Shown here in pieces: positions 43,723-52,419 of a DNA stretch of 64,000 nucleotides. Each line of letters opens with the position of its first letter. The stretch's first letter is position 1. The notes beneath the pieces were generated by a model, which made no database searches, had not been told where the DNA came from, and saw nothing but the letters and a program-made list of their open reading frames with translations. Location of the stretch: assembly GCA_040882285.1 (NCBI GenBank), contig JBBEBQ010000025.1:124001-188000 (forward strand), given 5' to 3'. The position numbers were made by a program, and so were the translations under genes. This DNA comes from Gemmatimonadaceae bacterium. Lineage in GTDB: Bacteria; Gemmatimonadota; Gemmatimonadetes; Gemmatimonadales; Gemmatimonadaceae.

Positions 43723-44217
43723 CTAGAGCTCGCGCGAATGCGCGTGTTCTCCAGCTCGATGATCGCGGCGCTGGAACTCGAGGAACGAGTGCACCGCTGA
43801 CAGCGCCGCGGAATCGGTCGTGAGGATCCGGACCTGCGCGCCGCGCGGCAGCGTATCGGCCATGTATCGGATGCTCGCGCGCCGCGCGGCCAGCATCGCG
43901 GTGCCGGGAACTTCCATTGCGTGCACCATTCCGGGGATCGAGAAATCGCCGGCGGAGAAGCGCCGCGCGATGTCCCGCATGTGCGCGCGAATCGTCGCGG
44001 TCCCGGCGGAATCGACGGAATCGCGCTGCAGCACGATTCGGCCGCCGTCGGGCAGCGACTCGAAGACGTGGGACGACGTGTACTGGTCCACGCCCATGGC
44101 CGTCGCGCCGCGCTCCTGAAGCGCGGCAAACGCGGAGTCGGCGGACGTCCCGGGCGTCTCCGTGCGCGCGCGCCCGCACGCGATGACGAGGGACGCGAGA
44201 AGCGCGACGGTCCGCAT
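43723..44217 (-). CDS. Conserved hypothetical lipoprotein
   Basis: A 164-residue protein with a lipobox (LLASLVIACGRA). The core contains ATAMGVDQYTSSHVFESLPD, GGRIVLQRDS and HMRDIARRFSAGDFSIPGMV, then a C-terminal helix (VHSFLEFQRRDH). I know similar uncharacterised proteins in related bacteria but no function. The start was set at ATG 44217, right before the signal peptide. It sits 3 bases upstream of the permease gene, probably in one operon. Confidence 0.7.
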   Translation of the reverse strand: MRTVALLASLVIACGRARTETPGTSADSAFAALQERGATAMGVDQYTSSHVFESLPDGGRIVLQRDSVDSAGTATIRAHMRDIARRFSAGDFSIPGMVHAMEVPGTAMLAARRASIRYMADTLPRGAQVRILTTDSAALSAVHSFLEFQRRDHRAGEHAHSREL

Positions 44218-44273
44218 CCGTCTACGCGACCGGATCGAGGAAGGCACGGCCGTCGGTCACGGACCGTACGCGG

Positions 44274-44531
44274 TCACCGCTTCGGCGGCTCGTCGTCGTC
44301 CTCGAGCTCGACTATGTACGCCGGCAGCTTACCGGAGGCCATCAGCCCGAGTATCGTCCCGACCAGCGCGAACACGAGCGTCATGAGCAGCCAGCCGATC
44401 ACCCCGAGCTCCTCCCGCCCTGACGCCGTGCCGAACGCCGAGTACGTAACGAAGCCCCACATAACCAGGAGCATCGGGACGATGATCCATAGGATCCACT
44501 TCGGGAGATACGCTTTCATCCGCTTGGCCAC
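44274..44531 (-). CDS. Small membrane protein, two helices
   Basis: An 85-residue protein with two membrane helices (WILWIIVPMLLVMWGFV and VIGWLLMTLVFALVGTILGL), a basic N-terminus and an acidic tail (ELEDDDEPPKR). No family recognised. The start could be GTG 44531 or ATG 44519. It lies 23 bases after the stop of the barrel protein gene. Confidence 0.65.
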   Translation of the reverse strand: MAKRMKAYLPKWILWIIVPMLLVMWGFVTYSAFGTASGREELGVIGWLLMTLVFALVGTILGLMASGKLPAYIVELEDDDEPPKR

Positions 44532-44554
44532 GTCGCTCCTCCCGGGAAAATCGC

Positions 44555-45862
44555 CTAATTACCGGCGGAGTTCCCGAATCTCGGGTTGACCACGTTGTTG
44601 TAGATCGAGCCAAAAGTGTACGACAGCCCCGCGCCGAGGAAGTACTGGTACGACGTGGCGAGCTGCCGCCGGCGGAGGAGGACTTCCTCGTCCGTCGCGC
44701 CACCCTTCGCGAGATACAGCTGGTCGCGCAGCAGCGATATGTAGCCGAACAGATTGAGGCTCAGCCCGCGGAACAGCCGCACGTCGAACTCGGGGTTGAA
44801 CTGCAGCCGGTTCTTCTTGGGATCGTCGAGTAGCGCCCGGCCCTCCAGCGATATGCTGACCGAGCCCCACGGCTGGCGCGTGTCGAGCGACGCGAGCACT
44901 GAGTGATCGCCGCGGGTCTCCTGGATCTTGTCGAAGATCGTCGAGTCCTCGTACCGGTAGTGCGTCGCGCCTATGGCGTACTGCAGGCGGAGCTGCCGCC
45001 GGGTGGATTCCGAGTAGGGATAGATGTTGTACTCTACCGCCGGCGCGAAGCGGAACGCGAGGTCGGTGTTCTGGTACGTAGACGCCGTTATCGATGAGCG
45101 CTGCCCCGCCGACCAGTGCGGGCCGAGACTCTTCACGATCAGCTCGCGGATGCCATAGCCGTGGGAATAGCTGTTGAACTTCGAGCCGTCCTGAAAGGTG
45201 AAATTGTTCTGGCCGTAATTACCGTCGAGGGAAAGGTTCGCCTTCCATGCCTCGGAGATGCGATTCGCGGACACGGATCCGTTCACGTTTATCGAGCGGG
45301 AGCTTTCCTCGCCATTCAAGTAGCTGTTCGCGCGCGTGCGGAAGACCCACAGGTTCCACTTGTCCCGGGCCGGCGCGGCACCGGCGCCGGCAGCCGCCGC
45401 GGGGGCGGTGTAGGTGATCGTCAGCCGCTCGCTTCCCGGACGGCGCGCGACGTAGCGCACCAGCCCGCGCTTGAGCGCTTCGGTGACGACGCGGCGGCGC
45501 CGGTCCTGCGAGTCGGACTCCGGCGAGACGGTGACGAGCGTGTCGGATAAGTTCGCGAATTCCTTGAGGCCGATGAACGTCAGCGTGAACTCGCGGGCGT
45601 TGGCGGCGGTGGAGCGCGTAATGACGAGGACGTGCACGTCGGCGTCGGCGCGGTCACGCACGTGATCCACCCAGGGGATCTCCGTGCGGGTGAACTCCAT
45701 GTCGCACTCGTGCTGGCAGTCGAGAAAGACGCGGACGGGCTGTTGGACGGCTGCGTCCTGTGCGTGGATGCGGGCGGACGAAAAGCCGGGCAATAGCGCG
45801 GCTATCAATCCAGCGGCGAGCCAGCTGCGGCTCCAGCCACCGCGAACGCATGGAATGTTCAT
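44555..45862 (-). CDS. Outer-membrane beta-barrel protein (DUF481-like)
   Basis: A 435-residue exported protein (signal peptide AAGLIAALLPGFSSARIHAQ). Residues ~40-150 form a small domain with two Cys (FLDCQHECDMEF). The rest is alternating polar/hydrophobic strands with many aromatic residues typical of a barrel: SLDGNYGQNNFTFQDG, LRLQYAIGATHYRYEDS, FLGAGLSYTFGSIYNN. Such barrels in this group are uncharacterised. A TonB or secretin role is not supported. Confidence 0.75.
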   Translation of the reverse strand: MNIPCVRGGWSRSWLAAGLIAALLPGFSSARIHAQDAAVQQPVRVFLDCQHECDMEFTRTEIPWVDHVRDRADADVHVLVITRSTAANAREFTLTFIGLKEFANLSDTLVTVSPESDSQDRRRRVVTEALKRGLVRYVARRPGSERLTITYTAPAAAAGAGAAPARDKWNLWVFRTRANSYLNGEESSRSINVNGSVSANRISEAWKANLSLDGNYGQNNFTFQDGSKFNSYSHGYGIRELIVKSLGPHWSAGQRSSITASTYQNTDLAFRFAPAVEYNIYPYSESTRRQLRLQYAIGATHYRYEDSTIFDKIQETRGDHSVLASLDTRQPWGSVSISLEGRALLDDPKKNRLQFNPEFDVRLFRGLSLNLFGYISLLRDQLYLAKGGATDEEVLLRRRQLATSYQYFLGAGLSYTFGSIYNNVVNPRFGNSAGN

Positions 45863-45976
45863 CCGTTAATTTCGCCGCCCGACGCCCGGAGTGCTCGTGA
45901 AGATTTCTTAATGTTGCGGGCCGCGCCGCCCTGAAGCGCGGCGGATCCTACTACTGCTGATAGTCCGCCATCGAGG

Positions 45977-47188
45977 TCAGGCCCTGAACACCTCGCGCAG
46001 CCTCTCCACCGCCCACGCCAGATCGTCCCGCTCCACGACCAGCGGCGGCGCGATGCGGATCACCTTGTCGTGCGTCTCCTTGCACAGCATGCCGAGGTCC
46101 TTGAGCGCTTCGCAGTATTTGCGCGCGGGAACGGTGAGCTCGATGCCGATCAGCAGCCCGCGCCCGCGCACCTCGCGGATCTCCGGGTGCTCGATCTTCG
46201 CGATCTCGCCGAGGAACCACGTGCCGAGCTCGTCCGAGCGCTGCGCGAGCTGCTCGTCGCCGAGCACCCACAACGCCGTGCGCGCGATGGCGCACGCGAG
46301 CGGATTGCCGCCGAACGTGCTGCCGTGGCTGCCGGGATCGAATACGGCGAGCAGCTCGCGACTCGACACCACCGCGGACACGGGATAGAACCCGCCCGAG
46401 AGCGCCTTGCCGAGGATGTAGACGTCGGGGCGAACGCCGTCGTGATCCGACGCGAACTTGCGACCCGTGCGGCCGAGGCCGGTCTGAATCTCGTCGAGCA
46501 ACAACAGGACGTTGTTCTTCCTGCACAGCTCCGCCGCCGCCTTGAGATAGCCCGCCGGCGGAATCAGAATCCCGGCCTCGGCCTGGATCGGCTCGACGAG
46601 AAACGCGCAGGTGTTCGGCGTGATCGCCTGCTCCAGCGCGGCGATGTCGCCGAACGGGATCGGCACGAAGCCGGGCGTGAACGGCCCGAACCCGTCGCGA
46701 TACGCCTCCTCCGACGAGAATCCGACGATCGTGGTCGTACGCCCGTGGAAGTTGTTCTCGCACACGATGATCTCGGCCTTGTCCGTCGGGATCTTCTTGG
46801 TGCGATAGCCCCAGCGCCGCGCGGTCTTGATCGCGGTCTCGACGGCCTCTGCGCCCGTGTTCATCGGCAGCACCGCTTCCATCCCGCAGAACTCAGCCAG
46901 CTCCTTGCAGAAGAGCGGGAGCTGGTCGTTGCGGAACGCGCGCGACGTCAGCGTCACTTTGCGCGCCTGCTCCAGCATCGTCTCGAGGATGCGCGGGTGG
47001 CAGTGACCCTGGTTCACCGCGGAGTACGCGCTCAGGCAGTCGAGATACTTCTTTCCGTCGACGTCGTACACCCATGCGCCCTCGCCGCGCTCGATCACGA
47101 TGTCGAGCGGGTGGTAGTTGTGCGCGCCCCACTTGTCTTCCATCTGGATCAGAGCGTCGGCTTGCACTGGCTGGGCTGTCGTGGTCAT
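45977..47188 (-). CDS. rocD: Ornithine--oxo-acid transaminase
   Basis: A 403-residue class-III PLP aminotransferase that converts ornithine to glutamate-5-semialdehyde in arginine/proline metabolism. Key parts: [20 protein letters not shown] and [13 protein letters not shown] (strongly OAT-like), [26 protein letters not shown] and the PLP lysine in [13 protein letters not shown]. The N-terminal NYHPLD segment separates it from acetylornithine aminotransferase (ArgD). Confidence 0.93.
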   Translation of the reverse strand: MTTTAQPVQADALIQMEDKWGAHNYHPLDIVIERGEGAWVYDVDGKKYLDCLSAYSAVNQGHCHPRILETMLEQARKVTLTSRAFRNDQLPLFCKELAEFCGMEAVLPMNTGAEAVETAIKTARRWGYRTKKIPTDKAEIIVCENNFHGRTTTIVGFSSEEAYRDGFGPFTPGFVPIPFGDIAALEQAITPNTCAFLVEPIQAEAGILIPPAGYLKAAAELCRKNNVLLLLDEIQTGLGRTGRKFASDHDGVRPDVYILGKALSGGFYPVSAVVSSRELLAVFDPGSHGSTFGGNPLACAIARTALWVLGDEQLAQRSDELGTWFLGEIAKIEHPEIREVRGRGLLIGIELTVPARKYCEALKDLGMLCKETHDKVIRIAPPLVVERDDLAWAVERLREVFRA

Positions 47189-47215
47189 CGCGCGGCTCGG
47201 CTGGAGATGTCTAAG

Positions 47216-48316
47216 TTACACGTTGAAGCGGAAAAGCATCACGTCGCCATCCTGTACAACGTATTCCTTGCCCTCGGAGCGCACGAGCCCCTTGTCGCGC
47301 GCCTCCTTGAGCCCGCCGCTGGCGAGGAAGTCGTCCAGGCCCACGGTCTCGGCCCGGATGAAGCCGCGCTGGAAGTCGGTATGGATCACGCCCGCTGCTT
47401 CAGGCGCCGTGTCCCCGCGATGGATGGTCCAGGCGCGCACTTCCTGCTCGCCGGCCGTGAAGTACGTCTGGAGGCCGAGCAGCTCGTAGCTCGCCTGGAT
47501 GAGCCGGTCGAGTCCGGCGGAATGGAGCCCGAGCGAGTGGAGAAACTCGTCGCGGTCCTCCGGCGCGAGCTGCGCCAGCTCGGCCTCGATGCGCGCGGAG
47601 AAGGGAACCACCTGCGCGTGCTCGCCGCTCTTGCTGATCGCTTCGCGGAGGGCCTCGAGGTGCGGTCCCTCGTCGCCAGAGAGCTCGTGGTCGGTGACGT
47701 TGGCTGCGTACAGCACCGGCTTGGCGGTGAGCAGCGTGAGCGGCGCCAGCACGGCGCGCTCTTCCGCGGACAGGCTCGCTTCCCAGAGTCCGCGCCCATC
47801 CTTCAGGAACTCGAACGCGCGCTTCAGCACCGGCAGCTCGGCCACCGCCTCCTTCTCGCCGGACTTCGCCGCGCGCGCCGTGCGGTCGAGCCGCTTCTCG
47901 ACCGTGCCGAGGTCGGCGAGCGCCAGCTCGAACTCGATGACCTCGCGGTCGCGCACGGGATCCACCGAGCCCATCACGTGCGTGACGTCCTCGTCCTCGA
48001 AGCAGCGCACGACGTGCACGATCGCGTCGGTCTCGCGGATGTTGGCGAGGAACTTGTTGCCGAGCCCTTCGCCTTCAGCCGCGCCCTTCACGAGTCCCGC
48101 GATGTCGACGAACTGCACTACGGCGGGGACGGTTCGTTTCGGCTGTACTATCTCGGCGAGCTGATAGAGGCGGGGATCAGGAACTTCGACCATCCCGACG
48201 TTCGGCTCGACGGTGCAGAAGGGATAGTTCGCGGCGTCGGCCGCAGCGGACGTCAGCGCATTGAAAAGCGTCGACTTGCCGACGTTGGGGAGACCGACGA
48301 TGCCGAGACGAAGCAC
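47216..48316 (-). CDS. ychF: Redox-responsive ATPase/GTPase YchF
   Basis: A 366-residue Obg-family ATPase associated with ribosomes. Seen: GLPNVGKSTLFNALT (P-loop), FVDIAGLVKGAAEGEGLGNK (switch II), the helical coiled-coil insertion, and the C-terminal TGS domain (DFQRGFIRAETV and DGDVMLFRFNV). GTG 48316 is the start; the edge of H7-7 is 2 bases upstream, so there is no ordinary ribosome-binding site. Confidence 0.95.
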   Translation of the reverse strand: MLRLGIVGLPNVGKSTLFNALTSAAADAANYPFCTVEPNVGMVEVPDPRLYQLAEIVQPKRTVPAVVQFVDIAGLVKGAAEGEGLGNKFLANIRETDAIVHVVRCFEDEDVTHVMGSVDPVRDREVIEFELALADLGTVEKRLDRTARAAKSGEKEAVAELPVLKRAFEFLKDGRGLWEASLSAEERAVLAPLTLLTAKPVLYAANVTDHELSGDEGPHLEALREAISKSGEHAQVVPFSARIEAELAQLAPEDRDEFLHSLGLHSAGLDRLIQASYELLGLQTYFTAGEQEVRAWTIHRGDTAPEAAGVIHTDFQRGFIRAETVGLDDFLASGGLKEARDKGLVRSEGKEYVVQDGDVMLFRFNV

Positions 48317-48318
48317 TG

Positions 48319-48856
48319 GGAGCTATTGGCTGTTGGCTATTGGCTATTGGCTAACGACCAACAGCGGTCGTCGCGAGAACTCGAATATTAGTGCAATCAA
48401 ACGATGACGCGGATTCGTCGATCGCTCGAAAACGTGGGCGCATGCAAGACTACCGAAAGCTCCGCGTTTGGCAGGCCGCCCATGCGCTTGTGTTGGGGGT
48501 CTACTCAGCCACCAAGCACTTTCCAACTGCGGAACGGTTCGGGTTAACGGCCCAGTTACGCCGCTCGTGCTGCTCGATCCCCGCGAATATCGCGGAGGGA
48601 GCGATGCGAAGCTCAGATCCTGGCTTCGGCCATTTCCTTCAGATAGCAGCGGCGTCGGCCAGCGAGTCGGACTATCACCTGCTGCTCGCTCGGGACCTTG
48701 GGTACCTCGCACCCGAGGTGCACGAGCAACTCGCCACTGAGCTTCAAGGCCTTCGCCGCGGGATTTCGGCTCTACAGAAATCCCTGAAGAAGAGTCGGTC
48801 AGTCAGTAAAGCAGGAGTGGTTAGCTAATGGCCAATAGCCAACCGCCAATAGCTCC
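48319..48856. repeat. Heptamer hairpin element H7-7 carrying an S23-type gene
   Basis: The left arm 48319-48355 and the right arm 48820-48856 are 37 bases each and complementary in 34. Both start GGAGCTATTGGC and consist of GGCTATT/GGCTGTT words. Between them lies one gene encoding a four-helix-bundle protein. The element spans exactly the gap between the hppA stop (overlapped by the right arm) and the ychF start. A small hairpin CGACC...GGTCG follows the left arm. Confidence 0.9.
48442..48828 (+). CDS. Four-helix-bundle protein (S23 / 23S rRNA intervening-sequence family)
   Basis: A 128-residue protein of the S23/TIGR02436 family, related to proteins encoded in 23S-rRNA intervening sequences and to the Avd accessory protein of diversity-generating retroelements. 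All four helices are present: LRVWQAAHALVLGVYSATKH; GLTAQLRRSCCSIPANIAEG; FLQIAAASASESDYHLLLAR; EVHEQLATELQGLRRGISAL. The biochemical role is unknown, but basic surfaces suggest nucleic-acid binding. The gene is opposite to its neighbours. Its stop codon TAA lies in the right arm of H7-7. ATG 48442 gives the family start (QDYRKLRVW); an earlier in-frame start at 48391 is less likely. Confidence 0.88.
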   Translation: MQDYRKLRVWQAAHALVLGVYSATKHFPTAERFGLTAQLRRSCCSIPANIAEGAMRSSDPGFGHFLQIAAASASESDYHLLLARDLGYLAPEVHEQLATELQGLRRGISALQKSLKKSRSVSKAGVVS

Positions 48857-50931
48857 TACGCAATAAACCACGGCGCCAGCACCAAACTCACGATCGACAT
48901 CAGCTTGATGAGAATGTTCATGGACGGGCCCGACGTATCCTTGAACGGGTCGCCGACCGTGTCGCCCACGACCGCGGCCATGTGCGCGTCGGAGCCCTTG
49001 CCGCCGTAGAGACCGCCCTCGATCGACTTTTTGGCGTTGTCCCACGCGCCGCCGGCGTTGGCCATGAACAGCGCCAGCATCACGCCCGTCACCGTCGCCC
49101 CGGCGAGGAACCCGGCCAGCGCCTCGATTCCCATGAACTTCCCGACCACGACCGGAAGACTGATGGACACGACCCCGGGCACGATCATCTCCTTGAGCGC
49201 GCCCTTCGTCGAGATGTCCACGCAGCGCGCGGAGTCGGGCTTGCCCGTTCCCTCCAAGAGGCCGGGGATCTCGTGAAACTGGCGGCGAACTTCTTCCACC
49301 ATCTTCTCCGCCGCGCGTCCCACCGCGGTCATCGTCGAAGCGCCGATGAAGAAGGGAACCGCTCCGCCGATGAACAGGCCGATCACTACCATCGGGTTGA
49401 GCAGGTTCACGCCGGTGTCCGCGAGCCCCACTGCCGACGCGTAGGCGCTGAACAGCGCCAGCGCGGTGATCGCGGCGCTCCCGATCGCGAAGCCCTTGCC
49501 GATCGCCGCCGTGGTGTTGCCGAGCGCGTCGAGCCCGTCGGTGATCTTGCGGACCTCGGGTCCGAGGTGGGCCATCTGCGTGATTCCGCCGGCGTTATCC
49601 GCGATCGGGCCGTACGCGTCCACGGACATGGTGATGCCGACCGTCGCGAGCATCCCGACGGCCGAGATCGCCACGCCGTACAGGCCTGCCACAGTGAACG
49701 CGACGTAGGTCGCGCCGCAGATGAGCAGCACGGGGATTACGACGCTGCGCATTCCGATCGCCAGTCCGGCGATGATGTTCGTGGCCGGCCCGCGCTGCGA
49801 CGCCGCGGCGATGACGCCGACCGGGCGCGAAGCGGTGTAGTACTCGGTCGCCAGCCCGATGGCGAGGCCGGCGACCGTTCCCGCCACGATCGCCCAGAAG
49901 GGGCCGAGCGCTCCAAAGGTGGCGCCGTCAGCCGCGACATTGGTGAACGGGATGTTGAGCGTGATGATGTAGGCGAAGACGAGAAACAGCACCGCGGAGA
50001 CGATCGTCACGGTGCGCAGCGCGGTCGCGGGATTTCCGCGCGCCAGGAGGCGCACCATGAACACGCCGACGAGCGACGCCGCCAGTCCGGAGATCACGTA
50101 CGCGAGCGGCAGCACCATCGCGGGCAGGATGTTCCCTCCGGCGATCGCGGCCGACGACACGGCGATGGAGATCGTCGCGATGATGGAGCCGACGTAGCTC
50201 TCGAAGATGTCGGCGCCCATGCCGGCGACGTCGCCCACGTTGTCGCCGACGTTGTCCGCGATCGTCGCGGGGTTGCGCGGATCGTCCTCGGGGATTCCCG
50301 CTTCCACTTTGCCCACGAGATCGGCGCCGACGTCGGCCGCCTTCGTGTAGATGCCGCCGCCGACGCGCGCGAACAGCGCGATCGAGCTGGCGCCCATGGC
50401 GAATCCGGAGATCACCTCCGAGAAGGCCCGCGGGTCGCTGCCGCTGGCGTCCGCCCACAGCAGGGCGAACACCGCGCCGATTCCCAGGATGCCGAGCGAC
50501 GCGACGCTGAGACCCATGACCGCGCCGCCGTTGAAGGCGATCTGCAGCGCCGACGCCTGGCCTGCCTCGCGCGCGGCTTCGCTGGTGCGGACGTTGGCGC
50601 GCGTCGCCGCCTGCATGCCCGCCAGACCGGCCAGCACCGAGGAGAAGCCGCCGCCGAGGTACGCCATCGCGGTCCGGGGTCCGATCGCCCACGCGAGCAG
50701 TCCCGCGACGACCAGGAGGAAGGGGAGCAGCACGGTGTACTCGCGCCTGAGAAACGCCATCGCCCCTTCGTGGATCCGCTCGGAGATCTCCTGCATGACC
50801 TCCGAGCCGGGCGAGTGGCGGATGATCGACCGATAGACCAGCATGGCCGCGGCCAGTCCGATCAGCCCGATCCACCACGCCGAGTTGGCGAGGTTCACCA
50901 ACCCGTTCGACCCGATTACCGCTTCGTTCAT
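48856..50931 (-). CDS. hppA: Membrane-bound ion-pumping pyrophosphatase, K+-dependent type
   Basis: A 691-residue, ~16-helix pump that couples PPi hydrolysis to H+ or Na+ export. The substrate site is intact: [20 protein letters not shown] and [20 protein letters not shown]. The subclass position reads [15 protein letters not shown]: Ala where K+-independent enzymes have Lys, which predicts K+ stimulation. Whether H+ or Na+ is moved cannot be settled by reading alone. ATG 50931 overlaps the pth stop (ATGA). The 3' end abuts H7-7. Confidence 0.95.
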   Translation of the reverse strand: MNEAVIGSNGLVNLANSAWWIGLIGLAAAMLVYRSIIRHSPGSEVMQEISERIHEGAMAFLRREYTVLLPFLLVVAGLLAWAIGPRTAMAYLGGGFSSVLAGLAGMQAATRANVRTSEAAREAGQASALQIAFNGGAVMGLSVASLGILGIGAVFALLWADASGSDPRAFSEVISGFAMGASSIALFARVGGGIYTKAADVGADLVGKVEAGIPEDDPRNPATIADNVGDNVGDVAGMGADIFESYVGSIIATISIAVSSAAIAGGNILPAMVLPLAYVISGLAASLVGVFMVRLLARGNPATALRTVTIVSAVLFLVFAYIITLNIPFTNVAADGATFGALGPFWAIVAGTVAGLAIGLATEYYTASRPVGVIAAASQRGPATNIIAGLAIGMRSVVIPVLLICGATYVAFTVAGLYGVAISAVGMLATVGITMSVDAYGPIADNAGGITQMAHLGPEVRKITDGLDALGNTTAAIGKGFAIGSAAITALALFSAYASAVGLADTGVNLLNPMVVIGLFIGGAVPFFIGASTMTAVGRAAEKMVEEVRRQFHEIPGLLEGTGKPDSARCVDISTKGALKEMIVPGVVSISLPVVVGKFMGIEALAGFLAGATVTGVMLALFMANAGGAWDNAKKSIEGGLYGGKGSDAHMAAVVGDTVGDPFKDTSGPSMNILIKLMSIVSLVLAPWFIA

Positions 50932-51515
50932 GATTTCTTTTCCCTGTTGTGAACGTTCATCGCCACGTCGACGCCCTCCCTGACCCACAGCTCCACGGCG
51001 TCGGTGAGCCGCGGCAACAACTCGACAATCATATCACCTTCGTCCCGCGCGAACGGCGCGAGCACGAAGCTGGCCAGATCGCGGTAAATGCCGGCCCGCT
51101 CGGGAGACGGCCCCACACCGATCCGCAGCCGCGCATACTCGCGGCTGCCCAGCGCTTCCTCCACGCTCTTCAACCCGTTATGTCCGCCCGCGCTGCCGTG
51201 CGCGCGCAGCCGGTAGCGTCCCACCTGCAGCGCCACTTCGTCGACGACGGCGAGGAGGTCCTTCGAATGGTCCCAGCCGGCCTTGCGGGCGTACGGCCGC
51301 AGCGCGATTCCGCTCAGGTTCATGTACGTCCGCGGCTTCACGAGCCGGACGTGCGTCCGGCCGATCATCCCCGAGGACAGGTACGAGTCCCCGTCCCGCT
51401 TCCACCGGTCGAACCGCCAGACGTCGGCGCAGTGGTCCACTACCCACCAGCCGACGTTGTGCCGGGTGGCCTCGTACTCGCGTCCAGGGTTGCCGAGGCC
51501 GAGGATGACTTTCAC
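50928..51515 (-). CDS. pth: Peptidyl-tRNA hydrolase
   Basis: Releases tRNA from stalled peptidyl-tRNA. The 195 residues include [20 protein letters not shown] (with the active-site His and Asn), [24 protein letters not shown] and [21 protein letters not shown] 51515 begins the family sequence [12 protein letters not shown]7-8 lies ~10 bases upstream and leaves no visible Shine-Dalgarno sequence. It is coupled to hppA. Confidence 0.95.
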   Translation of the reverse strand: MKVILGLGNPGREYEATRHNVGWWVVDHCADVWRFDRWKRDGDSYLSSGMIGRTHVRLVKPRTYMNLSGIALRPYARKAGWDHSKDLLAVVDEVALQVGRYRLRAHGSAGGHNGLKSVEEALGSREYARLRIGVGPSPERAGIYRDLASFVLAPFARDEGDMIVELLPRLTDAVELWVREGVDVAMNVHNREKKS

Positions 51516-51524
51516 GGGCTAACG

Positions 51525-51630
51525 GGTGACTAGTGACTCGTGACTAGTGACTAGTAACTGCGAACGGCCAGGAGGTTCGGGCTCGATGGCAGTTCACCAG
51601 TCACTAGTCACTAGTCACCAGTCACCAATG
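51525..51630. repeat. Heptamer hairpin element H7-8
   Basis: Left arm GTGACTA, GTGACTC, GTGACTA, GTGACTA at 7-base pitch (from 51526). Right arm CAGTCAC/TAGTCAC words (51596-51628). The loop is ~40 bases. It fills the whole gap between pth and the rplY stop at 51631. The word family is as in H7-5. Confidence 0.87.
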
Positions 51631-52302
51631 TCACTTCTCCTCTTCCGTCTCTTCCTCTGCTTCCTTGCCGCGGCCGATCACTTCCGGCTCGCCCTCGGCC
51701 TCGCCCTCGACCGGCTCGGCGGCAACGACCGTCTCCTCGACCACGGCGCGCGGCGCGGCGACGACGCAGACAGGCGCCTCGGCGTCGTTGAGAACCTCGA
51801 CGCCCTCGGGAACCTGCAGCTCGCTGACGTGAATCGAGTGACCGATCTGCACCCCGGTGACGTCCACGTCGATGCGATCGGGGATGGACGACGGGTCCAC
51901 GCGGATCGACAGCTCGCGCAGCGTCTGATCCATGACGCCGCCGGATGCGCGCACGCCTTCGGGCACGCCCAGCAGGACGATGGGGATGTTGACCTGCACC
52001 TTCTCGCCGGCGACCAGCTCCTGGAAATCCACGTGCAGGATCTGGCGCTTGAAGGGATGCCGCTGGATCTCGCGGATCAGCGTCTTGGTCGTCTGGCCGT
52101 CGAGCGACAGCTCGATGACGGTGCTCTCGGCGGCGATGTGCGAGAGCAGCTTCTCGAACTCGCGCGTGTCCAGCGTGAGCGCCTGCGGCTCGCGCGCGTG
52201 GCCGTAAACCACGCCGGGAATCCGTCCCGCCGAGCGGAGCGAGCGCGCGGGACCTTTGCCGGAGCCGGTTCGCGGAGTTGCGTGGAGTTGTGCGGTTGCC
52301 AT
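51631..52302 (-). CDS. rplY: 50S ribosomal protein L25/general stress protein Ctc
   Basis: A 223-residue long-form L25 (Ctc/TL5): N-terminal 5S-rRNA-binding domain (SLRSAGRIPGVVYGHAREP, LHVDFQELVAGEKV), the C-terminal TL5 domain (DRIDVDVTGVQIGHSIHVSE), and a very acidic Glu/Lys tail. It follows prs in the minus-strand operon as in many bacteria (prs-rplY-pth). AGAGG lies 7 bases before the ATG, just after the T-run at the end of H7-9. Confidence 0.95.
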   Translation of the reverse strand: MATAQLHATPRTGSGKGPARSLRSAGRIPGVVYGHAREPQALTLDTREFEKLLSHIAAESTVIELSLDGQTTKTLIREIQRHPFKRQILHVDFQELVAGEKVQVNIPIVLLGVPEGVRASGGVMDQTLRELSIRVDPSSIPDRIDVDVTGVQIGHSIHVSELQVPEGVEVLNDAEAPVCVVAAPRAVVEETVVAAEPVEGEAEGEPEVIGRGKEAEEETEEEK

Positions 52303-52314
52303 GATAAAACCTCT

Positions 52315-52413
52315 AAAAAAAGCTGTTAGCTATTGGCTATTGGCTCTTGGTCACGGCGGAAAGGCGGGGTAACGAAGGGGTTACCAACAGCCAACAGCCA
52401 ATAGCCAACAGCC
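52315..52413 (-). terminator. Heptamer hairpin element H7-9 ending in a T-run (terminator-like)
   Basis: Arms of GGCTATT/GGCTGTT/GGCTCTT words at 52322-52350 and complementary words at 52384-52413, with a ~33-base loop that itself contains GTAACGAAGGGGTTAC. Read on the minus strand, the hairpin is followed directly by seven T (52321-52315), the form of an intrinsic terminator. It lies between prs and rplY, so it could terminate or attenuate. Confidence 0.7.
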
Positions 52414-52419
52414 CAGTTA

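Noticed and set aside
46070-48391. 773-codon plus-strand frame opposite rocD and ychF
   Set aside because: Shadow of two clear minus-strand genes, with no domain.
48319-48856. S23 gene as part of a 23S rRNA intervening sequence
   Set aside because: No rRNA sequence flanks it; the neighbours are hppA and ychF.
51525-52413. Heptamer runs as a CRISPR array
   Set aside because: Units are 7 bases, contiguous and degenerate, without spacers or cas genes.
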